Shown piece by piece: positions 20,474 through 32,609 of a stretch of 64,000 bases of DNA. Numbering within the stretch: position 1 is the first letter of the stretch; every line of letters begins with the position of its first letter. Both the position numbers and the translations under genes were made by a program. Where the stretch lies: the NCBI RefSeq assembly GCF_902158555.1, contig NZ_CABGGS010000004.1:62001-126000 (forward strand), written 5' to 3'. This DNA comes from Klebsiella spallanzanii. GTDB lineage: Bacteria > Pseudomonadota > Gammaproteobacteria > Enterobacterales > Enterobacteriaceae. The notes under the pieces are model-generated. The model saw nothing but the letters and a program-made list of their open reading frames with translations. It ran no database searches and was not told the origin of the DNA.

Positions 20474-21947
20474 TTTGCGCGACCTTCTCGCTCCGTGGGT
20501 GCCAAATGCGCCGGAGCGAATTCTGCGAGAAATGACGCTGGACAGCCGGGTGGCTGCTTCTGGCGATCTTTTTATCGCGGTTTTAGGTCATCAGGCGGAC
20601 GGGCGTCGTTATATCCCGCAGGCGATAGCGCAAGGTGTTGCTGCCATTATTGCTGAGGCCAAAGATGAGGCTCATGACGGTGAAATCCGTGAAATGCACG
20701 GCGTGCCGGTTATTTATCTGAGCCAACTCAACGAGCGCTTATCCGCGCTGGCCGGGCGTTTTTACCATCAGCCTTCGGAACAACTGCGCCTGGTTGGCGT
20801 CACCGGGACTAACGGCAAGACCACCACGACTCAGTTGCTGGCGCAATGGGCACAACTGCTCGGTGAAACCAGTGCGGTCATGGGAACCGTAGGCAACGGC
20901 CTGTTGGAGAAAGTCATTCCAACGGAAAATACCACCGGGTCGGCCGTCGATGTTCAACACGTACTCTCTGGCCTGGCAGGGCAGGGGGCGACTTTTGCGG
21001 CGATGGAAGTTTCCTCCCATGGCCTGGTGCAGCATCGAGTAGCTGCGCTGCAGTTTGCCGCGTCGGTCTTCACAAACCTCAGCCGCGATCACCTGGACTA
21101 CCACGGTGATATGGAACATTACGAAGCGGCAAAATGGTTGCTCTACTCAACCCATCATTGTGGTCAGGCTATCGTCAACGCGGACGATGAAGTTGGTCGT
21201 CGCTGGCTGGCGTTGCTGCCGGATGCGGTTGCCGTATCAATGGAAAATCATATAAACCCAAACTGCCGGGGCCGCTGGCTGAAAGCGACTGCTGTGAACT
21301 ATCACGACAGCGGCGCGACTATCCAGTTTGAATCGAACTGGGGGAACGGCGAGATCGAAAGCCGCCTGATGGGTGCGTTCAACGTTAGCAACCTGCTGCT
21401 GGCATTAGCAACGCTGCTGGCGCTGGGCTATCCGTTGGCCGACCTGCTGAAAACGGCTTCTCGTTTACAGCCGGTTTGCGGGCGCATGGAAGTGTTCAGC
21501 GCGCCGGGTAAACCGGCCGTCGTGGTTGATTACGCCCACACGCCTGATGCCCTGGAAAAAGCGCTGCAGGCGGCGCGTTTGCACTGTAACGGTAAACTGT
21601 GGTGTGTATTTGGTTGCGGCGGTGACCGCGACAAAGGCAAGCGCCCTCTGATGGGGGCTATCGCCGAAGAATTTGCTGATATCGTGGTTGTCACCGATGA
21701 CAATCCTCGCACCGAAGAGCCGCGGGCGATTATTAACGATATCCTGGCCGGTATGCTCGATGCGGGTCGTGCCAAAGCGGTGGAGGGGCGTGCGGAAGCG
21801 GTCACTAATGCGGTAATGCAGGCGAAAGACAATGACGTCGTTCTGGTGGCGGGTAAAGGCCACGAGGACTATCAAATCGTCGGTAATCGCCGACTCGATT
21901 ACTCCGATCGCGTCACCGTTGCGCGTCTGCTGGGGGTGATAGCATGA
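20460..21947 (+). CDS. murE: UDP-MurNAc-Ala-Glu:meso-diaminopimelate ligase
   Basis: A 495-aa Mur ligase that adds meso-diaminopimelate to the stem peptide precursor in the cytosol. It has the ATP loop [18 protein letters not shown], the central GAFNVSNLL and the DAP-recognition motif DNPR near the C terminus, which separates it from the lysine-adding enzymes. The start is GTG at 20460, as in E. coli, and overlaps the end of ftsI by 14 bases. It overlaps murF by four bases. Confidence 0.96.
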   Translation: MADRNLRDLLAPWVPNAPERILREMTLDSRVAASGDLFIAVLGHQADGRRYIPQAIAQGVAAIIAEAKDEAHDGEIREMHGVPVIYLSQLNERLSALAGRFYHQPSEQLRLVGVTGTNGKTTTTQLLAQWAQLLGETSAVMGTVGNGLLEKVIPTENTTGSAVDVQHVLSGLAGQGATFAAMEVSSHGLVQHRVAALQFAASVFTNLSRDHLDYHGDMEHYEAAKWLLYSTHHCGQAIVNADDEVGRRWLALLPDAVAVSMENHINPNCRGRWLKATAVNYHDSGATIQFESNWGNGEIESRLMGAFNVSNLLLALATLLALGYPLADLLKTASRLQPVCGRMEVFSAPGKPAVVVDYAHTPDALEKALQAARLHCNGKLWCVFGCGGDRDKGKRPLMGAIAEEFADIVVVTDDNPRTEEPRAIINDILAGMLDAGRAKAVEGRAEAVTNAVMQAKDNDVVLVAGKGHEDYQIVGNRRLDYSDRVTVARLLGVIA

Positions 21948-23302
21948 TTCGCTTGACTCTCAGCCAGCTTGCCGACATTACGCGCGGCGAACTGCACGGC
22001 AGCGATGTGGCGATTGATGAGGTCACGTCAGATACCCGTAAGGTCACGACAGGCTGCCTGTTTGTGGCCTTGAAAGGCGAGCGCTTTGATGCCCATGACT
22101 TTGCCGAACAGGCTAAGGCTGCCGGTGCGGGCGCGCTGTTGGTCAGCCGTCAACTGGCGTGCGATTTGCCGCAGGTGGTGGTGAAGGATACGCGTCTGGC
22201 ATTTGGCGAACTGGCCGCGTGGGTGCGTCAGCAGGTTCCGGCGCGCGTAGTCGCGCTGACCGGATCTTCCGGAAAAACCTCGGTCAAAGAGATGACCGCG
22301 GCGATTCTGAGCCAGTGCGGCAATACGCTGTATACCGCTGGCAACCTGAACAACGATATCGGCGTTCCAATGACGCTGCTGCGCCTGACGAAAGAACATG
22401 ATTACGCGGTTATCGAACTAGGCGCCAATCACCAGGGGGAAATCGCCTGGACCGTCAGCCTGACGCGTCCTGAAGCCGCACTGGTCAATAACCTGGCCGC
22501 CGCGCACCTGGAAGGTTTTGGTTCGCTGGAAGGTGTGGCGAAAGCCAAGGGCGAAATTTATACCGGTCTGCCGGTCAACGGCATTGCCATTATGAACGCC
22601 GATAACAATGACTGGCTGAACTGGCAAAGCATCATTGGCGAGCGCAGAACCTGGCGTTTCTCACCAAATGCCGCCAATAGCGACTTCACGGCGACTAACG
22701 TTCATGTAACTACGCGCGGGACTGAATTTACCCTGCAAACCCCAACGGGCAACGTTGATGTACTGCTGCCGCTGCCGGGGCGTCACAACATCGCCAATGC
22801 GCTGGCTGCCGCCGCGCTTTCAATGGCGGTAGGCGCAACGCATGAGGCAATTAAAGCTGGATTGCGGGATCTGAAAGCGGTACCGGGGAGATTATTTCCA
22901 ATTCCGTTGACTGACAGCCAGTTGCTGCTGGATGACTCCTACAACGCGAACGTAGGCTCAATGACCGCTGCGGTACAGGTGCTGTCTGAAATGCCGGGCT
23001 ACCGGGTACTGGTTGTCGGCGATATGGCCGAACTCGGCGCGGAAAGCCAGGCGTGCCATCGTCAAGTGGGTGAAGCGGCGAAAGCCGCTGGACTCGATCG
23101 CGTACTAAGCGTTGGCTCATTGAGTGCAGATATTAGTGGCGCTAGCGGCGTTGGCGAGCACTTTAGCGATAAGACGTTGTTGGTGACGCGCCTGCAAGAG
23201 CTGATGTCAGAACACAAAATTATGACCATTTTAGTGAAGGGTTCACGTAGTGCCGCCATGGAAGTGGTAGTACGCGCATTACAGGAGAACGGAACATGTT
23301 AG
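21944..23302 (+). CDS. murF: UDP-MurNAc-tripeptide:D-Ala-D-Ala ligase
   Basis: A 452-aa Mur ligase that adds the D-alanyl-D-alanine dipeptide, completing the UDP-MurNAc pentapeptide. Visible motifs are the P-loop [40 protein letters not shown] and [11 protein letters not shown]. It is the same length as in E. coli. It starts inside the murE stop (ATGA) and overlaps mraY by seven bases. Confidence 0.96.
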   Translation: MIRLTLSQLADITRGELHGSDVAIDEVTSDTRKVTTGCLFVALKGERFDAHDFAEQAKAAGAGALLVSRQLACDLPQVVVKDTRLAFGELAAWVRQQVPARVVALTGSSGKTSVKEMTAAILSQCGNTLYTAGNLNNDIGVPMTLLRLTKEHDYAVIELGANHQGEIAWTVSLTRPEAALVNNLAAAHLEGFGSLEGVAKAKGEIYTGLPVNGIAIMNADNNDWLNWQSIIGERRTWRFSPNAANSDFTATNVHVTTRGTEFTLQTPTGNVDVLLPLPGRHNIANALAAAALSMAVGATHEAIKAGLRDLKAVPGRLFPIPLTDSQLLLDDSYNANVGSMTAAVQVLSEMPGYRVLVVGDMAELGAESQACHRQVGEAAKAAGLDRVLSVGSLSADISGASGVGEHFSDKTLLVTRLQELMSEHKIMTILVKGSRSAAMEVVVRALQENGTC

Positions 23303-24378
23303 TATGGCTGGCCGAACATTTGGTCAAATATTATTCAGGCTTTAACGTCTTTTCCTATCTGACGTTTCGCGCCATTGTCAGCCTGCTGACCGCGCTGTTC
23401 ATCTCTTTGTGGATGGGACCGCGCATGATTGCCCGCCTGCAAAAACTCTCATTTGGCCAGGTTGTGCGTAACGATGGCCCGGAATCTCACTTTAGCAAGC
23501 GCGGTACGCCGACCATGGGCGGGATCATGATCCTGACTGCCATTGTCGTCTCTGTGCTGCTGTGGGCTTATCCATCCAACCCTTACGTCTGGTGCGTGCT
23601 GACGGTACTGATCGGCTACGGGATTATCGGCTTCGTTGATGACTACCGCAAAGTGGTACGCAAAGACACTAAAGGCCTGATCGCCCGCTGGAAATACTTC
23701 TGGATGTCGGTGATTGCGCTGGGCGTTGCCTTTGCACTGTATATGGCGGGCAAAGATACGCCAGCGACTCAGTTAGTGGTGCCGTTCTTTAAAGACGTAA
23801 TGCCGCAACTGGGCTTGTTCTATATCCTGCTGGCCTACTTTGTCATCGTGGGGACCGGTAATGCGGTCAACCTGACTGACGGTCTTGATGGGCTGGCAAT
23901 TATGCCGACCGTATTCGTTGCCGCCGGGTTCGCGCTGGTGGCCTGGGCGACCGGTAACATGAATTTCGCCAACTATCTGCATATCCCTTATTTGCGTCAC
24001 GCTGGTGAACTGGTGATCGTCTGTACGGCGATTGTCGGCGCAGGTCTGGGCTTTTTGTGGTTTAACACCTACCCGGCGCAGGTCTTTATGGGCGACGTCG
24101 GTTCGCTGGCTCTTGGCGGCGCGCTGGGCATTATCGCCGTGCTGCTGCGCCAGGAATTCCTGCTGGTGATTATGGGCGGCGTCTTTGTCGTAGAAACGCT
24201 CTCGGTGATTCTGCAAGTCGGCTCCTTTAAGCTGCGCGGCCAGCGCATCTTCCGCATGGCGCCGATTCACCATCACTATGAACTGAAAGGCTGGCCGGAA
24301 CCGCGCGTTATCGTGCGCTTCTGGATTATTTCGCTGATGCTGGTGCTGATTGGCCTGGCGACGCTGAAGGTACGTTAA
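23296..24378 (+). CDS. mraY: Phospho-MurNAc-pentapeptide translocase
   Basis: A 360-aa polytopic inner-membrane enzyme that transfers phospho-MurNAc-pentapeptide to undecaprenyl phosphate, forming lipid I. It has about ten membrane segments and the family motifs [16 protein letters not shown] (catalytic aspartates), [10 protein letters not shown] and [14 protein letters not shown]. Its 5' end overlaps murF by seven bases, and murD follows after two bases. Confidence 0.97.
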   Translation: MLVWLAEHLVKYYSGFNVFSYLTFRAIVSLLTALFISLWMGPRMIARLQKLSFGQVVRNDGPESHFSKRGTPTMGGIMILTAIVVSVLLWAYPSNPYVWCVLTVLIGYGIIGFVDDYRKVVRKDTKGLIARWKYFWMSVIALGVAFALYMAGKDTPATQLVVPFFKDVMPQLGLFYILLAYFVIVGTGNAVNLTDGLDGLAIMPTVFVAAGFALVAWATGNMNFANYLHIPYLRHAGELVIVCTAIVGAGLGFLWFNTYPAQVFMGDVGSLALGGALGIIAVLLRQEFLLVIMGGVFVVETLSVILQVGSFKLRGQRIFRMAPIHHHYELKGWPEPRVIVRFWIISLMLVLIGLATLKVR

Positions 24379-24380
24379 TC

Positions 24381-25697
24381 ATGGCAGATTATCAGGGTAA
24401 AAAAGTCGTCATTATTGGGCTGGGTATGACCGGCCTGTCATGCGTGGACTTTTTCATGGCTCACGGCGTGACGCCGCGGGTGATGGATACCCGCGTCGCG
24501 CCTGCTGGGCTGGATAAACTACCGGAAGCTGTTGAGCGCTATGTCGGTGGTCTGAACGATGACTGGCTGCTGACGGCAGACCTGATTGTTGCCAGCCCCG
24601 GTATTGCGCTGGCCCATCCTTCCCTGAGCGCTGCGGCGGACGCTGGCGTGGAGATTGTCGGCGATATCGAATTGTTCTGCCGCGAAGCGCAGGCACCGAT
24701 TGTTGCTATCACCGGCTCTAACGGTAAAAGCACCGTAACTTCGCTGGTGGGTGAAATGGCGAAAGCGGCGGGGCTGAACGTTGGCGTTGGGGGCAATATT
24801 GGCCTTCCGGCGCTGATGCTGCTGGATCCTGAACGCGAACTCTACGTTCTGGAACTTTCCAGCTTTCAGCTGGAAACGACCTCCAGCCTGCGTGCGGTCG
24901 CAGCGACGATCCTTAACGTCACCGAAGATCATATGGACCGGTACCCGCTGGGTCTTCAGCAGTATCGTGCCGCCAAACTGCGAATTTACGAGAATGCGCA
25001 GACCTGCATCGTTAATGCTGATGATGCCTTAACCATGCCGGTACGCGGCGCCGACGAGCGCTGCATTAGCTTCGGCGTTGACGTTGGTGACTATCACCTG
25101 AACCGCCAGCAGGGTGAAACCTGGCTGCGCGTTAAAGGTGAGAAAGTGCTCAACGTCAAAGAGATGAAGATTAGCGGTCAGCACAACTACAGCAACGCCC
25201 TGGCAGCGCTGGCGCTGGCGGATGCCGCAGGCCTGCCGCGCGCCAGCAGCCTGAAGGCGCTGACGACATTCACCGGACTGGCGCATCGTTTCCAGCAGGT
25301 GCTGGAGCATAACGGCGTGCGCTGGATCAATGATTCCAAAGCCACTAACGTCGGTAGCACCGAAGCTGCGCTTAATGGGCTTCATCTTGACGGAACACTG
25401 TATCTGTTGCTGGGCGGCGATGGAAAATCGGCTGACTTCACACCGTTAAGCCGTTACCTGAGCGGCGACAATGTTCGTCTGTACTGCTTTGGTCGCGACG
25501 GCGCGCAGCTGGCGGCGCTTCGCCCGGATGTCGCCGTGCAAACAGAAACCATGGAGCAGGCGATGCGCCAGATCGCGCCGTTGGTTGTTGCTGGTGATAT
25601 GGTGCTGCTGTCGCCGGCGTGCGCCAGCCTCGATCAGTTTAAAAACTTTGAACAACGCGGCGATATTTTTGCTCGCCTGGCGAAGGAGTTAGGTTGA
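24381..25697 (+). CDS. murD: UDP-MurNAc-L-Ala:D-glutamate ligase
   Basis: A 438-aa Mur ligase that adds D-glutamate to UDP-MurNAc-alanine. The N-terminal Rossmann fold binds UDP ([13 protein letters not shown]). The ATP loop is [11 protein letters not shown], and NDSKATN and [10 protein letters not shown] follow in the C-terminal domain. The usual GLPHR motif reads GLAHR here, a proline-to-alanine change in a conserved loop. The protein is otherwise full length. Its TGA overlaps the ftsW start by one base (TGATG). Confidence 0.96.
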   Translation: MADYQGKKVVIIGLGMTGLSCVDFFMAHGVTPRVMDTRVAPAGLDKLPEAVERYVGGLNDDWLLTADLIVASPGIALAHPSLSAAADAGVEIVGDIELFCREAQAPIVAITGSNGKSTVTSLVGEMAKAAGLNVGVGGNIGLPALMLLDPERELYVLELSSFQLETTSSLRAVAATILNVTEDHMDRYPLGLQQYRAAKLRIYENAQTCIVNADDALTMPVRGADERCISFGVDVGDYHLNRQQGETWLRVKGEKVLNVKEMKISGQHNYSNALAALALADAAGLPRASSLKALTTFTGLAHRFQQVLEHNGVRWINDSKATNVGSTEAALNGLHLDGTLYLLLGGDGKSADFTPLSRYLSGDNVRLYCFGRDGAQLAALRPDVAVQTETMEQAMRQIAPLVVAGDMVLLSPACASLDQFKNFEQRGDIFARLAKELG

Positions 25698-26956
25698 TGC
25701 GTTTATCACTCCCGCGCCTGAAAATGCCACGGCTGAGACTGCCGCGTATGCCGGGAATGTTTATTTTCGCATGGCTATTTGCCGCGCTGAAAGGCTGGGT
25801 AATGGGCTCTCGGCAGAAAGATACCGATAGCCTGGTAATGTATGACCGGATGCTGCTGTGGTTGACCTTTGGCCTGGCGGCTATCGGTTTCATTATGGTG
25901 ACCTCGGCGTCGATGCCGGTAGGACAGCGCCTGGCCAACGATCCGTTTCTGTTTGCCAAGCGTGATGGTTTATACATCCTGCTGGCGTTAGGGCTGGCGA
26001 TGGTGACGCTGCGCCTGCCGATGGAGTTCTGGCAGCGCCATAGTACCGCGATGTTGATTGCTTCTATCGTAATGCTGTTGATCGTTCTGGTGGTTGGCAG
26101 CTCGGTCAACGGGGCATCGCGCTGGATTGCGCTGGGGCCGCTGCGTATTCAGCCCGCGGAGTTTACCAAGCTGTCGCTGTTCTGCTACATCGCCAACTAC
26201 CTGGTGCGTAAAGGCGATGAAGTACGTAACAACCTCCGCGGCTTCCTGAAGCCAATGGGCGTGATTTTCGTGCTGGCGATTTTGCTGCTGGCACAGCCTG
26301 ACCTCGGTACCGTCGTTGTGCTGTTTGTGACCACTCTGGCCATGCTGTTCCTGGCGGGAGCCAAGCTGTGGCAGTTTATCGCGATTATCGGGATGGGGAT
26401 TTCGGCGGTTGTGCTGTTGATTCTCGCCGAACCGTATCGTATTCGCCGCGTAACCTCATTCTGGAACCCGTGGGAAGATCCGTTCGGCAGTGGTTACCAG
26501 CTAACCCAGTCGCTGATGGCTTTTGGTCGCGGTGAAATGTGGGGGCAGGGCCTGGGTAATTCGGTACAGAAACTGGAGTATTTACCCGAGGCTCATACCG
26601 ATTTCATCTTCGCCATTATCGGTGAAGAACTCGGTTATATCGGTGTGGTACTCGCACTTTTAATGGTATTCTTCGTCGCTTTTCGCGCCATGTCCATTGG
26701 CCGCAAAGCGCTGGAGATTGACCACCGTTTCTCCGGTTTTTTGGCCTGCGCCATTGGGATCTGGTTCAGCTTTCAGGCGCTGGTTAACGTCGGTGCGGCA
26801 GCGGGAATGCTGCCAACTAAAGGCCTGACGCTGCCGCTGATCAGCTACGGTGGCTCGAGCCTGCTGATTATGTCGACGGCCATCATGTTGCTGTTACGAA
26901 TTGATTATGAAACGCGTCTGGAAAAAGCCCAGGCGTTTACACGGGGTGTTCGATGA
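25697..26956 (+). CDS. ftsW: Septal peptidoglycan polymerase FtsW
   Basis: A 419-aa SEDS-family glycosyltransferase that polymerises septal glycan together with FtsI. It has about ten membrane segments, with the catalytic region QPDLGTVVV and the late motifs GEELGYIGV and SYGGSSLL. The cytoplasmic N terminus carries a short repeat, [16 protein letters not shown], and is about five residues longer than in E. coli K-12. I start at the ATG at 25697; the preceding TTG is in frame but unnecessary. It overlaps murG by four bases. Confidence 0.95.
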   Translation: MRLSLPRLKMPRLRLPRMPGMFIFAWLFAALKGWVMGSRQKDTDSLVMYDRMLLWLTFGLAAIGFIMVTSASMPVGQRLANDPFLFAKRDGLYILLALGLAMVTLRLPMEFWQRHSTAMLIASIVMLLIVLVVGSSVNGASRWIALGPLRIQPAEFTKLSLFCYIANYLVRKGDEVRNNLRGFLKPMGVIFVLAILLLAQPDLGTVVVLFVTTLAMLFLAGAKLWQFIAIIGMGISAVVLLILAEPYRIRRVTSFWNPWEDPFGSGYQLTQSLMAFGRGEMWGQGLGNSVQKLEYLPEAHTDFIFAIIGEELGYIGVVLALLMVFFVAFRAMSIGRKALEIDHRFSGFLACAIGIWFSFQALVNVGAAAGMLPTKGLTLPLISYGGSSLLIMSTAIMLLLRIDYETRLEKAQAFTRGVR

Positions 26957-28023
26957 GCGGTCAGGAAAAGCGGTTAATGGTGATGGCGGGCGGTACCGGA
27001 GGACACGTGTTCCCGGGACTGGCGGTTGCGCACCATTTAATGGACCAGGGCTGGCAGGTTCGCTGGCTTGGTACCGCGGATCGTATGGAAGCGGATTTAG
27101 TGCCAAAGAATGGCATTGAAATTGATTTCATTCAGATCTCTGGCCTGCGCGGCAAGGGTCTGAAGGCGCAACTGCTGGCGCCGGTCCGGATATTCAATGC
27201 CTGGCGCCAGGCGCGGGCGATTATGCAGCGTTTTCAACCGGATGTGGTACTGGGAATGGGCGGATATGTTTCTGGTCCCGGCGGTCTGGCGGCATGGTCG
27301 CTCGGGATCCCTGTTGTGCTGCATGAACAGAACGGTATTGCTGGTCTGACGAATAAATGGCTGGCGAAAATTGCCAAAAAGGTGATGCAGGCGTTTCCCG
27401 GCGCTTTCCCGCATGCCGATGTGGTAGGCAACCCGGTGCGCACCGATGTACTAGCGCTGCCGCTGCCGGAACAGCGCTTAGTCGGGCGTCAGGGGCCCAT
27501 TCGCGTATTAGTCGTGGGCGGCTCGCAGGGGGCGCGCGTACTTAACCAGACGATGCCGCAGGTGGCGGCGAAGCTGGGTTCTTCTGTCACCATATGGCAC
27601 CAGAGCGGTAAAGGCGGGCAGGAAACCGTGCAGCAGGCTTATACCGATGCCGGGCAGCCGCAGCACAAAGTGACCGAATTTATTGACGACATGGCGGCGG
27701 CTTATGCCTGGGCCGATGTTGTTGTGTGCCGTTCCGGGGCGCTGACGGTGAGTGAAATTGCCGCCGCTGGTTTACCGGCGCTATTTGTGCCTTTTCAGCA
27801 CAAAGACAGGCAGCAGTACTGGAATGCACTACCGCTGGAGAAAGCGGGGGCAGCGAAGATCCTCGAGCAGCCGCAGTTTACCGTGGATGCCGTCGCGCAA
27901 ACCCTGGCGGGTTGGGATCGCGAAACGCTGCTGGATATGGCGGAGCGAGCGCGTAGAGCCTCGATTCCGGATGCTACCGAACGGGTAGCAGAAGAAGTGA
28001 GCGCCGCAGCACTGGCGCGCTAA
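26953..28023 (+). CDS. murG: UDP-GlcNAc:lipid I N-acetylglucosaminyltransferase
   Basis: A 356-aa GT-B glycosyltransferase, peripheral on the inner face of the membrane, which converts lipid I to lipid II. Visible motifs are the N-terminal [12 protein letters not shown] (acceptor and diphosphate loop), [41 protein letters not shown] and [12 protein letters not shown] (nucleotide-sugar site). It starts in the ftsW stop (ATGA). Confidence 0.96.
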   Translation: MSGQEKRLMVMAGGTGGHVFPGLAVAHHLMDQGWQVRWLGTADRMEADLVPKNGIEIDFIQISGLRGKGLKAQLLAPVRIFNAWRQARAIMQRFQPDVVLGMGGYVSGPGGLAAWSLGIPVVLHEQNGIAGLTNKWLAKIAKKVMQAFPGAFPHADVVGNPVRTDVLALPLPEQRLVGRQGPIRVLVVGGSQGARVLNQTMPQVAAKLGSSVTIWHQSGKGGQETVQQAYTDAGQPQHKVTEFIDDMAAAYAWADVVVCRSGALTVSEIAAAGLPALFVPFQHKDRQQYWNALPLEKAGAAKILEQPQFTVDAVAQTLAGWDRETLLDMAERARRASIPDATERVAEEVSAAALAR

Positions 28024-28070
28024 TCGCGGTGATTATCACCGTCCGAATAAAGAAGTTGATGGCGTAAAGA

Positions 28071-29546
28071 ATGAATACACAAGATCTGGCGAAACTGCGT
28101 TCCATAGTGCCCGAGATGCGTCGCGTCCGGCACATTCACTTTGTTGGCATTGGCGGTGCCGGCATGGGCGGTATTGCCGAAGTTCTGGCCAACGAAGGGT
28201 ATCAGATTAGCGGCTCCGACCTGGCGCCGAATCCGGTGACCCAGCAGTTGACTCAGCTTGGCGCCACTATTTATTTCAACCATCGCCCTGAGAACGTGCG
28301 CGATGCGAGCGTTGTTGTGGTTTCCAGCGCGATTTCTGCGGAGAACCCGGAAATCGTCGCCGCCCATGAAGCGCGTATACCGGTTATTCGTCGCGCTGAA
28401 ATGCTGGCAGAGCTGATGCGTTTTCGCCACGGCATCGCCATTGCCGGGACGCACGGAAAAACGACGACCACAGCGATGGTTTCGAGTATTTACGCTGAAG
28501 CAGGACTGGATCCTACCTTCGTTAACGGCGGTCTGGTGAAAGCTGCGGGCGTGCACGCGCGTCTGGGCCATAGCCGTTATCTGATTGCCGAAGCGGACGA
28601 AAGCGATGCCTCGTTCCTGCATTTGCAGCCGATGGTCGCCATTGTGACCAATATCGAAGCCGATCATATGGATACTTACCATGGCGACTTCGAAAACCTG
28701 AAGCAGACCTTTATTAACTTCCTGCACAACCTGCCGTTCTACGGACGCGCGGTGATGTGCGTGGACGACCCGGTTATCCGTGAACTGCTGCCGCGCGTTG
28801 GCCGCCAGATAACCACCTACGGATTTAGCGATGACGCCGACGTTCGCGTAGAGGATTATCATCAGGCCGGCGCTCAGGGCCATTTCCGTCTGATTCGCCA
28901 GGATAAAGACGTTATTCAGGTGACGCTAAACGCTCCGGGTCGTCATAACGCGCTGAACGCGGCGGCGGCGGTTGCCGTTGCGACGGAAGAGGGAATTGAC
29001 GATGAAGCGATCCTGCGGGCGCTGGAAAGCTTCCAGGGAACCGGACGTCGTTTTGACTTCCTTGGCGAATACCCATTAGCCGGCGTTAATGGCAAAGAGG
29101 GGACCGCCATGTTGATTGATGATTACGGTCATCATCCGACGGAAGTTGATGCCACCATTAAAGCGGCGCGCGCGGGCTGGCCGGATAAAAACCTGGTCAT
29201 GCTGTTTCAGCCGCACCGTTTTACCCGTACGCGCGATTTGTACGACGATTTCGCCAATGTCCTGACCCAGGTTGATGCTCTGCTGATGCTCGACGTCTAC
29301 TCTGCTGGTGAGGCTGCTATTCCTGGGGCTGATAGCCGTTCGCTGTGCCGTACGATTCGCGGGCGCGGTAAAGTGGATCCGATTCTGGTATCCGATCCGG
29401 CACAGGCGGCGGAGATGCTGGCTTCCGTATTAACCGGCAACGATCTGGTGTTGGTCCAGGGCGCGGGAAATATCGGTAAAATCGCCCGTCACCTGGCTGA
29501 AATCAAATTGCAACCGCAAAAAATGCAGGAGGAGCGCCATGGCTGA
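28071..29546 (+). CDS. murC: UDP-N-acetylmuramate:L-alanine ligase
   Basis: A 491-aa first Mur ligase, which adds L-alanine to UDP-MurNAc. N-terminal [17 protein letters not shown] binds [16 protein letters not shown] is the ATP loop, [10 protein letters not shown] is the metal/carbamoyl region, and [10 protein letters not shown] and FQPHRFTRT lie in the C-terminal half. It begins 47 bases after murG and overlaps ddlB by eight bases. Confidence 0.96.
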   Translation: MNTQDLAKLRSIVPEMRRVRHIHFVGIGGAGMGGIAEVLANEGYQISGSDLAPNPVTQQLTQLGATIYFNHRPENVRDASVVVVSSAISAENPEIVAAHEARIPVIRRAEMLAELMRFRHGIAIAGTHGKTTTTAMVSSIYAEAGLDPTFVNGGLVKAAGVHARLGHSRYLIAEADESDASFLHLQPMVAIVTNIEADHMDTYHGDFENLKQTFINFLHNLPFYGRAVMCVDDPVIRELLPRVGRQITTYGFSDDADVRVEDYHQAGAQGHFRLIRQDKDVIQVTLNAPGRHNALNAAAAVAVATEEGIDDEAILRALESFQGTGRRFDFLGEYPLAGVNGKEGTAMLIDDYGHHPTEVDATIKAARAGWPDKNLVMLFQPHRFTRTRDLYDDFANVLTQVDALLMLDVYSAGEAAIPGADSRSLCRTIRGRGKVDPILVSDPAQAAEMLASVLTGNDLVLVQGAGNIGKIARHLAEIKLQPQKMQEERHG

Positions 29547-30459
29547 TAAAATCGCGGTCCTCCTTGGCGGAACCTCCGCTGAACGTGAAGTCTCTCTCAA
29601 TTCAGGTTCGGCGGTGCTTGCCGGTCTGCGTGAGGCTGGTGTAGATGCGCACCCTGTTGACCCGCGCGATGTCGATATTACCCAATTGAAAAATATGGGT
29701 TTTCAGAAAGCGTTTATTGCGTTACACGGTCGCGGCGGTGAAGATGGTACGTTGCAGGGGCTGCTGGAGCTGATTCAACTACCTTATACCGGTAGCGGCG
29801 TGATGGCCTCGGCTATTTCAATGGATAAGTTACGCAGCAAGCTGCTATGGCAAGGGGCAGGATTACCCGTTGCGCCTTGGGTTGCTTTGACACGTAAACA
29901 GTTTAATGCAGGGCTTTCTGCTGACGTAGAACAGCAAATTACGGCACTTGGCTTACCGCTGGTGGTTAAACCCAGTCGTGAAGGCTCAAGCGTCGGCATG
30001 TCGATAGTGAACGAAAGCTGTGCATTACAAAATGCATTGGTGCTGGCTTTTCAGCATGATGATGAAGTTTTAATCGAAAAATGGCTCAGTGGGCCAGAAT
30101 TTACCGTCGCTATCGTCGGAGAAGAAATTTTACCGTCAATACGTATCCAGGCGGCTGGAACCTTCTATGATTATGAAGCGAAGTATCTCTCTGATGAGAC
30201 GCAATATTTCTGCCCTGGTTTTGAAGAACCCTCTCGAGAGTCAGAAATTAAGACTCTGGTACAAAAAGCCTGGGATAGCCTTGGCTGCGAAGGGTGGGGG
30301 CGAATTGATGTCATGCTGGACAGCAATGGCCAGTTTTATCTGCTGGAAGCAAACACCTCCCCTGGTATGACCAGCCATAGCCTGGTGCCCATGGCGGCGC
30401 GTCAGGCTGGGATGAGCTTCTCGCAGCTTGTTGTACGAATTCTGGACCTGGCGGGGTGA
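29539..30459 (+). CDS. ddlB: D-alanine--D-alanine ligase B
   Basis: A 306-aa ATP-grasp enzyme that makes D-Ala-D-Ala for MurF. Visible motifs are [14 protein letters not shown] at the N terminus, [26 protein letters not shown] (ATP-grasp loop), and the metal and substrate residues in WGRIDVMLD and [14 protein letters not shown]. An AGGAGG ribosome site lies in the end of murC. Promoters for ftsQAZ are known to lie within ddlB in E. coli; I did not map them here. Confidence 0.95.
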   Translation: MADKIAVLLGGTSAEREVSLNSGSAVLAGLREAGVDAHPVDPRDVDITQLKNMGFQKAFIALHGRGGEDGTLQGLLELIQLPYTGSGVMASAISMDKLRSKLLWQGAGLPVAPWVALTRKQFNAGLSADVEQQITALGLPLVVKPSREGSSVGMSIVNESCALQNALVLAFQHDDEVLIEKWLSGPEFTVAIVGEEILPSIRIQAAGTFYDYEAKYLSDETQYFCPGFEEPSRESEIKTLVQKAWDSLGCEGWGRIDVMLDSNGQFYLLEANTSPGMTSHSLVPMAARQAGMSFSQLVVRILDLAG

Positions 30460-30460
30460 T

Positions 30461-31294
30461 ATGTCGCAGGCTGCGCTGAATACGCGGAACCACGAAGAGG
30501 AAGAAGAGTCCTCTTCGCGTCGAAATAATGGGACTCGTCTGGCAGGTATTTTCTTCCTGCTGGCGGTGCTCTGTACCGTGCTGGTCAGCGGATGGATGGT
30601 TCTGGGCTGGATGGAAGATGCACAGCGTTTACCGCTGTCAAAGATGGTGGTCACCGGCGAGCGTCACTATACGCGCAACGATGATATCCGTCAGGCGATT
30701 CTGGCGTTAGGGTCTCCGGGTACCTTTATGACCCAGGACGTGAATATTATTCAAAGCCAGATTGAACGCCTGCCGTGGATTAAGCAGGCGAGCGTCAGAA
30801 AGCAGTGGCCGGACGAATTGAAGATTCATCTGGTTGAATATGTGCCGATTGCGCGCTGGAATGATCAGCATATGGTCGACGTGGAAGGAAATTCTTTCAG
30901 CGTGCCGTCAGATCGCACCAGTAAACAGAATTTACCGATGTTATACGGCCCGGAAGGTAGCGAGAACGAAGTTCTTCAAGGATACCGCGACATGGGGCAG
31001 GTGCTGGCAAAGGATAAATTCACGTTGAAAGTGGCGGCAATGACCGCGCGCCGTTCCTGGCAGTTGACGCTTAATAACGATATTAAGCTCAATCTTGGTC
31101 GGGGCGACACCATGAAACGGCTTCAGCGCTTTATGGAACTCTACCCGGTTCTTCAGCAGCAGGCGCAGACCGACGGCAAACGGATAAGCTACGTTGATTT
31201 GCGTTATGACTCGGGAGCGGCAGTCGGTTGGGAACCGGTTCCCGTAGAGGAAACTCATCAACAACAGAATCAGGCACAGGCAGAACAACAATGA
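30461..31294 (+). CDS. ftsQ: Cell division protein FtsQ
   Basis: A 277-aa bitopic membrane protein that scaffolds FtsL and FtsB at the septum. A charged cytoplasmic tail (30 residues, with a Glu/Ser-rich stretch) precedes one membrane helix ([20 protein letters not shown]). The periplasmic POTRA domain follows ([20 protein letters not shown]), then the beta domain and a Gln-rich end. I start at the ATG at 30461, one base after the ddlB stop, matching [10 protein letters not shown] of E. coli. Confidence 0.95.
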   Translation: MSQAALNTRNHEEEEESSSRRNNGTRLAGIFFLLAVLCTVLVSGWMVLGWMEDAQRLPLSKMVVTGERHYTRNDDIRQAILALGSPGTFMTQDVNIIQSQIERLPWIKQASVRKQWPDELKIHLVEYVPIARWNDQHMVDVEGNSFSVPSDRTSKQNLPMLYGPEGSENEVLQGYRDMGQVLAKDKFTLKVAAMTARRSWQLTLNNDIKLNLGRGDTMKRLQRFMELYPVLQQQAQTDGKRISYVDLRYDSGAAVGWEPVPVEETHQQQNQAQAEQQ

Positions 31295-32547
31295 TCAAGG
31301 CGACGGACAGAAAACTGGTAGTTGGACTGGAGATCGGCACCGCTAAGGTTGCCGCTTTAGTAGGGGAAGTTCTGCCCGACGGTATGATTAATATCATTGG
31401 CGTGGGCAGTTGCCCGTCGCGTGGTATGGATAAAGGCGGAGTGAATGACCTGGAATCCGTGGTGAAATGCGTACAGCGCGCCATTGACCAGGCCGAATTG
31501 ATGGCGGATTGCCAGATCTCGTCAGTTTATCTGGCGCTTTCAGGCAAACATATCAGCTGTCAAAATGAAATTGGTATGGTGCCGATTTCGGAAGAAGAAG
31601 TGACGCAGGATGACGTCGAGAACGTGGTGCATACCGCGAAATCGGTTCGTGTGCGCGATGAGCATCGCGTTCTGCACGTTATTCCGCAAGAGTACGCGAT
31701 CGACTACCAGGAGGGGATTAAAAACCCGGTAGGACTGTCTGGCGTCCGTATGCAGGCAAAAGTGCATTTGATTACCTGCCATAACGATATGGCGAAAAAT
31801 ATTGTCAAAGCGGTAGAGCGCTGTGGTCTGAAAGTCGACCAGCTCATATTTGCCGGTTTAGCCGCCAGCTATTCCGTATTAACAGAAGACGAACGTGAAC
31901 TGGGCGTCTGCGTTGTGGATATCGGCGGTGGTACAATGGACATCGCGGTGTATACCGGCGGCGCGCTGCGTCATACCAAAGTGATCCCGTATGCGGGCAA
32001 CGTAGTGACCAGCGATATTGCCTACGCCTTCGGTACGCCGCCAAGCGACGCAGAAGCTATTAAAGTGCGCCACGGCTGTGCGCTGGGCTCCATCGTAGGT
32101 AAAGACGAAAACGTCGAAGTACCGAGCGTGGGTGGGCGTCCGCCCCGCAGCCTGCAGCGTCAGACGCTGGCGGAGGTTATTGAGCCGCGATATACCGAAC
32201 TGCTCAACCTGGTCAATGAAGAGATCTTGCAACTGCAGGAACAACTCCGCCAGCAAGGTGTGAAGCACCATCTGGCTGCGGGGATTGTATTAACCGGCGG
32301 CGCGGCGCAAATTGAAGGGCTTGCCGCCTGTGCGCAGCGTGTGTTCCATACGCAGGTACGCATTGGCGCACCGCTGAACATTACCGGATTAACGGATTAT
32401 GCCCAGGAGCCGTATTACTCAACGGCGGTTGGGCTGCTGCACTACGGGAAGGAGTCTCATCTCAGTGGTGAAGCAGAAGTGGAAAAACGCGTGACTGTCG
32501 GGTCGTGGATCAAGCGGCTTAACAGTTGGTTGCGAAAAGAGTTTTAA
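31291..32547 (+). CDS. ftsA: Cell division protein FtsA
   Basis: A 418-aa actin-like ATPase that tethers FtsZ to the membrane. N-terminal [14 protein letters not shown] and [14 protein letters not shown] are the phosphate-binding motifs, and [12 protein letters not shown] binds adenosine. The C-terminal amphipathic helix [13 protein letters not shown] is the membrane anchor. It is two residues shorter than the 420-aa E. coli protein, because the linker before the anchor reads EKRVTVGSW rather than EKRVTASVGSW. It starts in the ftsQ stop (ATGA). Confidence 0.96.
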   Translation: MIKATDRKLVVGLEIGTAKVAALVGEVLPDGMINIIGVGSCPSRGMDKGGVNDLESVVKCVQRAIDQAELMADCQISSVYLALSGKHISCQNEIGMVPISEEEVTQDDVENVVHTAKSVRVRDEHRVLHVIPQEYAIDYQEGIKNPVGLSGVRMQAKVHLITCHNDMAKNIVKAVERCGLKVDQLIFAGLAASYSVLTEDERELGVCVVDIGGGTMDIAVYTGGALRHTKVIPYAGNVVTSDIAYAFGTPPSDAEAIKVRHGCALGSIVGKDENVEVPSVGGRPPRSLQRQTLAEVIEPRYTELLNLVNEEILQLQEQLRQQGVKHHLAAGIVLTGGAAQIEGLAACAQRVFHTQVRIGAPLNITGLTDYAQEPYYSTAVGLLHYGKESHLSGEAEVEKRVTVGSWIKRLNSWLRKEF

Positions 32548-32555
32548 TTTTTTAA

Positions 32556-32580
32556 GAGAACGCAGAAAATTAGCGTTCTC
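32556..32580 (+). other. Hairpin between ftsA and ftsZ
   Basis: A perfect 8-bp inverted repeat, gagaacgc / gcgttctc, with a 9-nt loop lies 8 bases after the ftsA stop and 17 bases before the ftsZ ribosome site. No T run follows it. It may be an mRNA processing or stability element that helps raise ftsZ expression over ftsA. Confidence 0.5.
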
Positions 32581-32609
32581 AGGCGACAGGCACAACGGAG
32601 AGAGAAACT

